Shown here piece after piece: positions 27,618 through 35,027 of a DNA stretch of 64,000 bases (positions within the stretch are counted from its first letter, which is position 1; the number at the start of each line of letters is the position of its first letter). The stretch is from positions 1 to 64,000 of the forward strand of contig CAIWCC010000131.1 in assembly GCA_903911085.1 (NCBI GenBank). The letters are read 5' to 3'. The notes beneath the pieces are model-generated. The model had not been told where the DNA came from. It saw nothing but the letters and a program-made list of their open reading frames with translations, and ran no database searches. Made by a program: the position numbers and the translations under genes. This DNA is from an uncultured Bacteroidales bacterium. Its GTDB lineage: Bacteria; Bacteroidota; Bacteroidia; Bacteroidales; Paludibacteraceae.

Positions 27618-28739
27618 ATGAATAAAAGAAAGAATTTATTTCAGATGCATAGCAAATCTCTAGGGATATTGCTATGCATTTTTCTTTCTATGAGTCTTGC
27701 TTATGCAATCATTGAACAAAACAATTATTCACAAAAAACAGCTTTTCAGTTTGTTACAGATGAGGATATTGAAATTAAGGTCTTGGAAGTTTCCGCTCCC
27801 GATGGTGCATTGCAAATGTACAAAGCGACGGTTAAAACCCCAATTTGTGAAGACAAAGTATGCTATGATGTAGAATTGTTTTTTTATTGGAATCTGGTTG
27901 GCGATTTTATCAACTACGAAATAATACCCAATAAACCTTTGACTAAAATTAAACATCAAACTTTTTCGGAAGCAGATTATAATAAACTTACAGAAATACT
28001 AACCAATAAACAAGCCGTTTTTTACAATCTCAAGAAAGATGAACTAACAACAAAAATTGAAAATGTAGATGGTGTAAGTGGTGCTACAATCAATTCAATA
28101 AAAGAACAGTCCATTCAAGGTGCTGTTTATAGTTGCTATACTTTGTGGCATATTGCCAATGGAATTGTTGTAGATAGTATTCGCAATCACACAAGCAAAA
28201 TGCTTGAAAAAAAGGTAGTTAATTCAATTGTGGCCATTAATAATAGCAATGCAGATGTTTTTTTGATTAATAATTTCAATTCAATTCAGTTTAAACAATT
28301 CACATCCGAAATTCTTGACTTAATAAAAAGAAACGATTGGAGTTTTACAAAAAATGCAATCGAGAAAATGCCAACTGATGTTTTATTGACTTCCCAAACG
28401 CAATTCTTTTTTACTGAACAATACTTAAAAATGGACTATTTTGCTCAAATAAGTTTGCTTAAAAAACTTCAAAATCAGAAACTTAATAACGATTTGCTGA
28501 ACTCATTTATTGATGTTATTGATAATGATACCTATAAAAATGAATTAATATTTCAGTTAATCAACTACAATAGTATTCAAATATCTGACAAAACTTTAAG
28601 TATGCTGTTAAAATCGATTGTTGACAAGTCATTACAATTAAACAAACAAATGACGCAAACCATTCTGTTAATAACAAAATCGAGAAAAACTTTGAAATCG
28701 GAATTTGCTGATTTTAAGGACTATTTAGATAAAAAGTGA
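27618..28739 (+). CDS. Exported protein with possible FMN-attachment motif
   Basis: A 373-residue protein of no family I recognise overall. A hydrophobic segment (about 14-32) is a signal peptide or membrane anchor. Residues 151-157 read DGVSGAT, which matches the D-x-x-S-G-A-T signature at which ApbE attaches FMN to a threonine (here T157). The N-terminal ~190 residues contain a possible FMN-binding-like fold, and the rest (200-373) is helical with no visible motif. It lies 25 bases after the FAD oxidoreductase, so a two-component extracytoplasmic redox pair is plausible. Two cysteines (ICEDKVCYD) could form a disulfide. No ApbE gene is in the window. Confidence 0.55.
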   Translation: MNKRKNLFQMHSKSLGILLCIFLSMSLAYAIIEQNNYSQKTAFQFVTDEDIEIKVLEVSAPDGALQMYKATVKTPICEDKVCYDVELFFYWNLVGDFINYEIIPNKPLTKIKHQTFSEADYNKLTEILTNKQAVFYNLKKDELTTKIENVDGVSGATINSIKEQSIQGAVYSCYTLWHIANGIVVDSIRNHTSKMLEKKVVNSIVAINNSNADVFLINNFNSIQFKQFTSEILDLIKRNDWSFTKNAIEKMPTDVLLTSQTQFFFTEQYLKMDYFAQISLLKKLQNQKLNNDLLNSFIDVIDNDTYKNELIFQLINYNSIQISDKTLSMLLKSIVDKSLQLNKQMTQTILLITKSRKTLKSEFADFKDYLDKK

Positions 28740-28981
28740 TGATATACAGCAAAATGGAATTATTTAGTGTCCAATTTTTAAATGCTTAATTTGAAATATG
28801 CTTAAAAGGTGGCAGCTTCGGTTTACTTTTCAATGTTTATGCCTTTTAATTTATTGTGTAATAAAAAAAATATTTTTTTTACAGATTTTGCTCATATTAT
28901 TGATAATGCATTTAAGTTGCAGATAATAAGGTAGATATATGATTTTTGTTGCAAGTTATTTTATGTTGACAACCTAAAATT

Positions 28982-29046
28982 GTCGAAAAATAGGTTGTAT
29001 AACATGTTTTTCGACTTGTCTACATTTTTTTTTAGAGGTTACTTTG
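28982..29046 (+). promoter_or_regulatory. Promoter with upstream inverted repeat
   Basis: TTG (29016-29018), 20 bases, then TTACTTTG (29039-29046), one mismatch from TAnnTTTG. Immediately upstream is a 9-bp inverted repeat, GTCGAAAAA (28982-28990) with TTTTTCGAC (29007-29015). It could be an operator or the terminator of the preceding gene. A third inverted repeat, ACAACCT/AGGTTGT (28969-28998), overlaps it. Confidence 0.5.
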
Positions 29047-29052
29047 CACCCG

Positions 29053-29144
29053 TTAACTAAACAACACAATCTTTTTTATACCTTAAAAAAAACTAATACC
29101 TATTTAGACGTGAGACCTTGTGAAAAGTCTCACGTTTTTTTTTA
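29053..29144 (+). ncRNA. Candidate short RNA upstream of etfB
   Basis: A transcript from the promoter ending at 29046 would run about 90 bases and end at the strong terminator ACGTGAGAC / GTCTCACGT followed by nine T (29108-29144). No open reading frame of note lies between. The etfB promoter lies beyond the terminator, so this could be a free small RNA or a remnant leader. This is inferred from sequence signals only. Confidence 0.35.
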
Positions 29145-29193
29145 GTTTATTTTGTTCATTTTTAAGCACACTTTTAGTGTTTTGTGTAAGTAA

Positions 29194-29226
29194 TTGTTGC
29201 CACTTAATTTATTTTTATTACTTTTG
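29194..29226 (+). promoter_or_regulatory. Promoter of etfB
   Basis: TTG (29194-29196), 22 bases, then TACTTTTG (29219-29226), a full consensus match. The etfB start codon is about 110 bases downstream. Confidence 0.6.
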
Positions 29227-29335
29227 TGTGCCTTTTTCGAAGTATCAATCTTTTTGTTAACGAAAAAAAATATACGTTCGGTAATAAAAAAAGTAAATAT
29301 AAATAAGACGAAATATTAACCATAATAAATAAGAA

Positions 29336-30208
29336 ATGAGTTTTAAAATTGTTGTTCTTGCTAAACAAGTACCAGACACACGAAATGTGGGTAAAGATGC
29401 AATGAAAGCTGATGGAACGGTTAACCGTGCTGCACTTTCGGCCATTTATAACCCAGAGGATTTGAATGCGTTGGAACAAGCACTGCGCTTGAAAAGTAAA
29501 ATAGAAGGTGCTACCGTTCACATCTTAACAATGGGACCTGCTCGCGCTGCCGAAATTATACGTGAAAGTATGTATAGAGGTGCCGATGGTGGTTTTCTTT
29601 TAAGTGGTCGTGAATTTGCTGGTTCTGATACCTTGGCTACATCGTATGCCTTGGCAGCAGCCATTCGTCGCATTGGTAAAGTTGATTTAATTCTTTGCGG
29701 TCGTCAAGCTATCGACGGTGACACTGCTCAAGTAGGTCCACAAGTTGCCGAAAAACTTGGCTTGCCTCAAATTACTTATGCCGAAGAGATTTTAGATCTT
29801 TCCGACAATAAAATTACCGTTAAACGTCGTCTCGAAAGAGGTGTAGAAGTTGTTAGAGGTCCACTTCCTATGGTAGTTACTGTGGATGGCTCAGCGCCTA
29901 ATTGTCGCACACGTCATGCTAAATTGACACTAAAATATAAACATGCAGCTACACCTTCCGAAAGACAAGATGCTGGTTCTGATTATACTAATTTGTATGA
30001 TACTAAACCATATCTTAATATTACTGAATGGGGTGTAAACGATATCGAACATGATATTCAATGGCTAGGACTTACTGGTTCGCCAACCAAAGTGAAACAA
30101 ATCGAAAACGTTGTATTTATTGCCAAAGAAAGTAAACGTCTTACAGCAAACGATGTTGAAATTGAAGATTTGATGAAAGAATTAATTGCTAACCACACGA
30201 TTGGATAA
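29336..30208 (+). CDS. etfB: Electron transfer flavoprotein beta subunit
   Basis: A 290-residue protein with the EtfB/FixA pattern. It opens with the IVVLAKQVPDT signature, followed by AIYNPEDLNALEQALRL and CGRQAIDGDTAQVGPQVAEKLGLPQITYA, the AMP/FAD contact region. Its length matches the Bacteroidetes family. With EtfA it forms the soluble FAD-containing dimer that takes electrons from acyl-CoA dehydrogenases. It is the first gene of etfB-etfA-(four-helix gene)-acyl-CoA dehydrogenase. It has its own promoter and is separated from etfA by 117 bases of short direct repeats. Confidence 0.93.
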   Translation: MSFKIVVLAKQVPDTRNVGKDAMKADGTVNRAALSAIYNPEDLNALEQALRLKSKIEGATVHILTMGPARAAEIIRESMYRGADGGFLLSGREFAGSDTLATSYALAAAIRRIGKVDLILCGRQAIDGDTAQVGPQVAEKLGLPQITYAEEILDLSDNKITVKRRLERGVEVVRGPLPMVVTVDGSAPNCRTRHAKLTLKYKHAATPSERQDAGSDYTNLYDTKPYLNITEWGVNDIEHDIQWLGLTGSPTKVKQIENVVFIAKESKRLTANDVEIEDLMKELIANHTIG

Positions 30209-30213
30209 TTGAT

Positions 30214-30256
30214 TATGAGTTTCGTGTTTTGAGTTTCGTGTTTCGAGTTCCAAGTT
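30214..30256 (+). repeat. Short tandem repeat between etfB and etfA
   Basis: Repeats of GAGTTTCGTGTTT with one divergent unit (GAGTTCCAAGTTT). No start or stop signal lies inside. It resembles the simple intergenic repeats common in Bacteroidetes. Confidence 0.5.
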
Positions 30257-30325
30257 TAATTGAGCTAGTGACTTAAAAAACATTCAACTTCAACATTAAT
30301 AATTATCCCAGAAAATAAAAAAGAA

Positions 30326-31345
30326 ATGAACAACATATTTGTATATTTAGAAATTGAAGATGGCATTGTTGGCGATGTTAGCTTAGAATTGCTCACCAAA
30401 GGGCGCAGTTTAGCCAAACAATTAAATTGTAAACTTGAAGCTGTGGCTGCTGGATTTCAACTTGATGGCATTGGCGCACAAGTTTTTCCTTATGGAGTTG
30501 AGGTTCTTCATTTAGCCGACGATAAACGCCTTTTTCCATACACTTCGCTACCTCACACATCATTACTGGTGAATCTTTTTAAAGAAGAAAAACCTCAAAT
30601 AGCATTGATGGGCGCTACTTCTATTGGTCGCGATTTGGGTCCACGTGTTTCTTCAGCTTTGTTTAGTGGTTTAACTGCCGACTGTACTTCGTTGGAAATA
30701 GGAACTTACGAAGACAAAAAAGCTGGAAAAGTATATGATAATTTGCTTTATCAAATTCGTCCTGCTTTTGGCGGTAATATCGTTGCTACCATTGTAAATC
30801 CCGATTGTCGCCCTCAAATGGCTACAGTGCGTGAGGGTGTAATGAAAAAGGAAATTAAAGATGCTAAATTTGTTGGTAAAACACACAAATTAGATGTGGC
30901 TAAATATGTGGCCGATACCGATTTTGTGGTTGAAGTTATAGAGCGTCATATTGAGAAATCGAAACTCAACATCAAAGGTTCACCAATTATTGTTTCTGGT
31001 GGATATGGAGTGGGAAGTGCCGAGAATTTCAAATTGCTTCATGACCTGGCTGCTACTTTGGGTGGCGAAGTTGGTGCTTCGCGTGCCGCTGTTGATGCTG
31101 GCTTTTCGGAACACGAACGTCAAATTGGTCAAACTGGAACTACGGTTCGTCCAAAATTGTACATAGCTTGTGGTATTTCTGGTCAAATTCAGCACATTGC
31201 CGGAATGCAAGAAAGTGCTATCATTATTGCCATAAACAACGATCCCAAAGCACCTATCAACCAAATTGCCGATTATGTAATTACCGGCAGCGTGGAAGAA
31301 GTATTGCCTAAAATGATTAAATATTATAAGAAAAATAGTAAGTAG
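30326..31345 (+). CDS. etfA: Electron transfer flavoprotein alpha subunit
   Basis: A 339-residue protein. The N-terminal domain (about 1-190) shows MGATSIGRDLGPRVSSALFSGLTADCT. The C-terminal FAD-binding domain (about 205-335) has SGGYGVGSAENFKLLHDLA, GASRAAVDAG, QIGQTGTTVRPKLYIACGISG, and AINNDPKAPI. All conserved EtfA signatures are present and the length is normal. It pairs with EtfB to shuttle electrons from the downstream acyl-CoA dehydrogenase. Its stop codon runs directly into a GAAGATA-type tandem repeat that marks the edge of an inserted four-helix-bundle gene. Confidence 0.93.
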   Translation: MNNIFVYLEIEDGIVGDVSLELLTKGRSLAKQLNCKLEAVAAGFQLDGIGAQVFPYGVEVLHLADDKRLFPYTSLPHTSLLVNLFKEEKPQIALMGATSIGRDLGPRVSSALFSGLTADCTSLEIGTYEDKKAGKVYDNLLYQIRPAFGGNIVATIVNPDCRPQMATVREGVMKKEIKDAKFVGKTHKLDVAKYVADTDFVVEVIERHIEKSKLNIKGSPIIVSGGYGVGSAENFKLLHDLAATLGGEVGASRAAVDAGFSEHERQIGQTGTTVRPKLYIACGISGQIQHIAGMQESAIIIAINNDPKAPINQIADYVITGSVEEVLPKMIKYYKKNSK

Positions 31346-31346
31346 A

Positions 31347-31395
31347 AGATAAACGAAGATATAAACGAAGATATAATAGAAGATAAACGAAGATA
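31347..31395 (+). repeat. GAAGATA tandem repeat, left of four-helix gene
   Basis: Five spaced copies of GAAGATA (units of about 10-12 bases) directly after the etfA stop codon. They are complementary to the TATCTTC/CTTC-rich repeat at 31797-31866 on the other side of the gene, so the transcript could fold with the gene in the loop. Confidence 0.7.
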
Positions 31396-31400
31396 CGTGA

Positions 31401-31796
31401 ATGGATGAAATGCAAAAAACTAAAACGTTTAAAGAACTTACAATGTGGCAAAAAGCACATAAATTTGTTCTTGACGTATATAAAGTTACAGAACATTTCC
31501 CAAAGCAAGAACTTTTTGGATTAACCTCACAATTTCGGAGAGCTGCCATTTCAATTCCAGCAAATGAAGCAGAAGGTTACAAACGAAAAGGTAAGCAAGA
31601 AAAACTTCGGTTTTTCAATATTGCACAAGCAAGCCTTGAAGAAACAAGATATTATATTTTACTTTCAAAGGATCTTAATTACATAAGCCTTGATGAAGAG
31701 CAAAGTTTGACAACAAATATTGAAGATGCCAGCAAATCTTTAAATGCTTATTGCTACAAAATTGAAACTGACATTCACACTCTTCCAACAAAATAA
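31401..31796 (+). CDS. Four-helix-bundle protein (23S rRNA IVS/S23 type)
   Basis: A 131-residue protein. The signature WQKAHKFVLDVYKVT, then FGLTSQFRRAAISIPANEAEG and RFFNIAQASLEETRYYILLSKDL, is that of the family first seen in intervening sequences of 23S rRNA genes. It folds as a four-helix bundle that assembles into rings; its function is unknown. Here it interrupts the etf-acyl-CoA dehydrogenase unit and is bounded by complementary repeats (31347-31395, 31797-31866), much as rRNA intervening sequences have complementary ends. An internal ATG (residue 4) is an alternative start. Its lack of relation to its neighbours suggests insertion of a small mobile cassette. Confidence 0.9.
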   Translation: MDEMQKTKTFKELTMWQKAHKFVLDVYKVTEHFPKQELFGLTSQFRRAAISIPANEAEGYKRKGKQEKLRFFNIAQASLEETRYYILLSKDLNYISLDEEQSLTTNIEDASKSLNAYCYKIETDIHTLPTK

Positions 31797-31866
31797 TATC
31801 TTCATTGTCTTCTGTAACTTCTGTAACTTCAATATCTTCAATAACTTCATTATCTTCTGTAACTTC
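31797..31866 (+). repeat. TATCTTC/AACTTC tandem repeat, right of four-helix gene
   Basis: A degenerate tandem array of TATCTTC, CTGTAACTTC and AATATCTTC units. It is complementary to the GAAGATA array at 31347-31395. It ends 15 bases before the acyl-CoA dehydrogenase ATG. Confidence 0.7.
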
Positions 31867-31880
31867 AAAAAAAACATAAA

Positions 31881-33590
31881 ATGAATTTCTTTAACGACAA
31901 TCCCGCAATAAAATTTCAGCTTTCGCATCCATTGATGACGAAAATAGTTGCCCTCAAGGAGCGCAATTTTGCTGATAAAGACAAATATGATTACGCATCT
32001 CGCGATTTTGAAGATGCTATCGAAAATTACGAAAAAGTACTCGAAATTATTGGCGAAATTGCTGGCGAAACCATTGCTCCAAATGCCGAAAGCGTTGACC
32101 ATGATGGACCACAAGTTGAAAATAGTAGAGTAATTTATGCCCGTGGTACACAAGAAAACCACGATGCTTTGAAACAAGCTGGCGTTTATGGTATCACTTT
32201 GCCACGTCAATATGGTGGTTTGAATTTTCCATTTGTGGCTTACGTTATGTCGGGCGAAATGGTAGCTCGCGCTGATGCAGGTTTTGCAAATATTTGGGGA
32301 TTACAAGATTGTGCCGAAACAATTGCTGAATTTGCTTCCGAGGAAATTAAATCAGAATTTCTACCACGTGTTTGTGAAGGTGACACTTGTTCGATGGACT
32401 TAACCGAGCCCGATGCAGGTTCCGATTTACAAGCTGTACAATTAAAAGCAACTTATAATGAAAAGGATGGCGTGTGGTATCTGAACGGTGTTAAACGCTT
32501 TATTACAAACGGTGATGCGCAAATAAAATTAGTACTCGCACGTTCCGAAGATGGAACATCTGATGGTCGTGGACTTTCTTACTTTGTGGCTGACAATAAA
32601 CATGATCACACCGTTCTAGTTCGTCGTATCGAAAATAAATTAGGTATTAAAGGTTCTCCAACTTGCGAATTGGTGTTCAATAACACACCTGCAAAATTGG
32701 TTGGTACTCGCCGAATGGGACTTATCAAATACGTTATGTCGTTGATGAATGGTGCACGTTTAGGTATTGGTGCACAGTCGGTTGGACTTTCTTCAGCAGC
32801 ATTCAACGAAGCAATTGCTTATGCTCGCGATCGTCGTCAATTTGGAAAAGCAATTATTGAATTTCCAGCTGTTTTTGAAATGGTTTCTATCATCAAAGCA
32901 AAATTAGATGCTTCACGTGCATTGCTTTACGAAACAACTCGTTTTGTTGATATTTACAAAGCTTATGAGGCCATCGAAAACGAACGTAAATTGGAAGCTG
33001 ATGAAAAGGCTGATTACAAGGAGTATTCTAAATTGGCAGACGCTTTAACGCCTATGCTTAAAATGTTTACCAGCGAATATGCTAATCAAAATGCTTATGA
33101 TAGTATTCAAGTGCATGGTGGGTCGGGCTTTATGAAAGATTATGCTTGCGAGCGCTTATTCCGCGATGCACGTATCATGACAATTTATGAAGGAACTTCG
33201 CAATTACAAGTTGTAGCTGCCATTCGTCACGTAACTACTGGCAATTATTTGAAAATGATTCGCGACTATGATGCTCAGTCAATCAAACCTGAATTTACAT
33301 CGTTCCGCAAACGCTTGCAAATTATGACCAATTTGTATGCAAATGCTGTAGCTAGAGTTGTAGAAGCAAAAAATCAAGAATACCTCGATTTCCAAGCTCG
33401 TCGTTTAGTAGAAATGGCTGGACATATCATTATGAGCTACTTACTAATAATTGATGCTTCACGCGATACAGATGATTTGTTCCGTAAATCGGCAGAAGTA
33501 TATTTGAATTTTGGCGAAGTAGAAGTGCGTCGTCATGCAGCATTTATCAAAACATTTGATGTTGAGAATGTTGATGTTTATAAAATGTAA
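31881..33590 (+). CDS. Acyl-CoA dehydrogenase
   Basis: A 569-residue flavoprotein of the long acyl-CoA dehydrogenase type. The N-terminal helical domain (about 40-160) is followed by CSMDLTEPDAGSDLQAV (flavin/substrate loop, about 172-190) and WYLNGVKRFITNG. The C-terminal domain shows RRQFGKAI, QVHGGSGFMKDYACERLFRDARIMTIYEGTSQLQ in pieces, and an extra C-terminal helical region (about 470-569). It oxidises acyl-CoA to enoyl-CoA and passes electrons to EtfAB encoded just upstream. Chain-length preference cannot be read from sequence. A strong terminator follows about 20 bases after its stop codon. Confidence 0.92.
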   Translation: MNFFNDNPAIKFQLSHPLMTKIVALKERNFADKDKYDYASRDFEDAIENYEKVLEIIGEIAGETIAPNAESVDHDGPQVENSRVIYARGTQENHDALKQAGVYGITLPRQYGGLNFPFVAYVMSGEMVARADAGFANIWGLQDCAETIAEFASEEIKSEFLPRVCEGDTCSMDLTEPDAGSDLQAVQLKATYNEKDGVWYLNGVKRFITNGDAQIKLVLARSEDGTSDGRGLSYFVADNKHDHTVLVRRIENKLGIKGSPTCELVFNNTPAKLVGTRRMGLIKYVMSLMNGARLGIGAQSVGLSSAAFNEAIAYARDRRQFGKAIIEFPAVFEMVSIIKAKLDASRALLYETTRFVDIYKAYEAIENERKLEADEKADYKEYSKLADALTPMLKMFTSEYANQNAYDSIQVHGGSGFMKDYACERLFRDARIMTIYEGTSQLQVVAAIRHVTTGNYLKMIRDYDAQSIKPEFTSFRKRLQIMTNLYANAVARVVEAKNQEYLDFQARRLVEMAGHIIMSYLLIIDASRDTDDLFRKSAEVYLNFGEVEVRRHAAFIKTFDVENVDVYKM

Positions 33591-33612
33591 ACTTTTTAAT
33601 TGAAATATATTT

Positions 33613-33652
33613 AAAACGCTTCCAAGAATTTATTTTCTTAGAAGCGTTTTTT
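33613..33652 (+). terminator. Terminator after acyl-CoA dehydrogenase
   Basis: The stem AAAACGCTTC / GAAGCGTTTT with additional imperfect pairing inside, followed by TTC and a T-rich stretch. It closes the etf unit. Confidence 0.85.
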
Positions 33653-33792
33653 CTTGTAAATATATCTGTTGAAATACAACCTAACTTTTACCTAAAATTT
33701 TAATTCCTCTACAATCGTAATGTTTAAGTCCAATTGTATTGTTGGCGAACTAAATTCAATTTGTAAAGTTACGTAAAATACAAAAAAAATAG

Positions 33793-33800
33793 TAACTTTG
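33793..33800 (+). promoter_or_regulatory. -7 box upstream of the COG2958-type gene
   Basis: TAACTTTG followed by CA, a perfect TAnnTTTG match, about 200 bases before the start codon at 34001. The -33 is poorly placed. The remaining 33653-34000 sequence holds no gene. Confidence 0.4.
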
Positions 33801-34000
33801 CATTTCATTTATGTTTGAAAATATCTAACATAAAATATAGAGATATTTGAATAATTTGCGCTTAATTAATTGAAAGTCTGTAAATAGAACATTTCTTTTC
33901 CTGATGGCAAAAGAAGTTGTAAATTTCAAGTTGGCTGAAAATGCTAGTTTAATTTTATTGAAGTATTTTGAGTTTGTAAAAATAGCCATAATTTTATACT

Positions 34001-34969
34001 ATGACAGTCAAAGAAGCTATATTAAAAAGTTTAGAAGATATTGCTAGCCCTTCCAATTCGACGGATGTTTGCAATTATATACTTGATAAAAAATATTGTG
34101 ATTTTTCAGGCAAAACGCCTTCGGGAACAGTTTCTGCGCAACTTGGGGACTTTATTAGAAATGGCGACACCCGGGTTAAAAGAATAAAGCAAGAGAATGG
34201 AACATATTCATATTATCTGGCTAAAAATGAGGAAATTATTGGTTTAGAAGTTTTGACAGGAGTTACAGAAACAAAAACATCTAAAGTTCAAAAAACCGTT
34301 AGAAATAATACATACGAAGAACGTGATTTACATAGACTTCTAAGTACTTTTCTTAAAAATTCGGGTGTTTATTCTAAAACAATATTCCATGAGCAATCCA
34401 ACGGAAAAGATAATAATCAGATTTGGACTCATCCTGATATGGTTGGAATTAAGTTTTTAAATTTACAAACCAAAGCTAGTCAGAATTTTTTAAAGTCAAT
34501 AAATCGTGCTGATACTTTCAAATTGAGTTCTTATGAATTAAAAAAAGAAATTAATAGCGATAGCGATCTCAAAAAAGCATATTTTCAGGCAGTTTCCAAT
34601 TCTAGTTGGGCAAATTACGGTTATTTGGTAGCTTTTGAATTTAGTGATAGTTTAACAGAGGAAATTGAAAGATTAAATCAATCATTTGGAATTGGGGTTA
34701 TTAAACTTAATGCCAATCCTTACCAAAGTAAAATTTTGTTTACAGCAAAATATCGCGATTTGGATTTTAAAACAATAGACAAACTTTGCAAAATCAACAA
34801 GGATTTTGAAAAATTCATTGAGCAAACAGAAAAATTAATGACTGCGAGTGAAAAATATGTTTCAGGAGTTGAAAAAGAACTTAACGATTTCTGTGATCCT
34901 TATTTTGCAAATGACTCAGAAATAGAGAACTATTGTACAATAAAACATATACCGTTAGAACAAGAATAA
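34001..34969 (+). CDS. HARE-HTH plus restriction-endonuclease-like protein (COG2958 type)
   Basis: A 322-residue protein. Residues 1-75 form a winged helix of the HARE-HTH type (TVKEAILKSLEDI...TDVCNYILDKKY...TVSAQLGDFI), found in some restriction and chromatin proteins. The rest (about 100-300) fits the COG2958 family, suspected to have a restriction-endonuclease-like fold: HPDMVGIKF (an acidic residue in a strand), then KKEINSDSDLKKAYFQAVSNSSWANYGYLVAFEF. It may be a solitary DNA-acting defence or regulatory protein; activity is not established. No methyltransferase is adjacent. It is a single gene ending at a terminator just before glycyl-tRNA synthetase. Confidence 0.75.
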   Translation: MTVKEAILKSLEDIASPSNSTDVCNYILDKKYCDFSGKTPSGTVSAQLGDFIRNGDTRVKRIKQENGTYSYYLAKNEEIIGLEVLTGVTETKTSKVQKTVRNNTYEERDLHRLLSTFLKNSGVYSKTIFHEQSNGKDNNQIWTHPDMVGIKFLNLQTKASQNFLKSINRADTFKLSSYELKKEINSDSDLKKAYFQAVSNSSWANYGYLVAFEFSDSLTEEIERLNQSFGIGVIKLNANPYQSKILFTAKYRDLDFKTIDKLCKINKDFEKFIEQTEKLMTASEKYVSGVEKELNDFCDPYFANDSEIENYCTIKHIPLEQE

Positions 34970-34979
34970 TTAACAATAT

Positions 34980-35016
34980 GCCCTAAGAATTTACCTTTAG
35001 GTGTTTAGGGGCTTTT
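34980..35016 (+). terminator. Hairpin between COG2958-type gene and glyS
   Basis: GCCCTAA (34980-34986) pairs with TTAGGGGC (about 35005-35012), with a short TTTT after it. It lies only about 12 bases before the glycyl-tRNA synthetase ATG. It is either a terminator for the upstream gene or an attenuator of glyS. No T-box elements are seen. Confidence 0.6.
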
Positions 35017-35027
35017 AAATCAAAAAT

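Noticed and set aside
30980-31549. 189-residue minus-strand ORF spanning the end of etfA and the four-helix gene
   Set aside because: It crosses two well-supported plus-strand genes and shows no family pattern.
31347-31866. CRISPR array at the GAAGATA/TATCTTC repeats
   Set aside because: Units are too short and degenerate, spacers are absent, and there are no cas genes.
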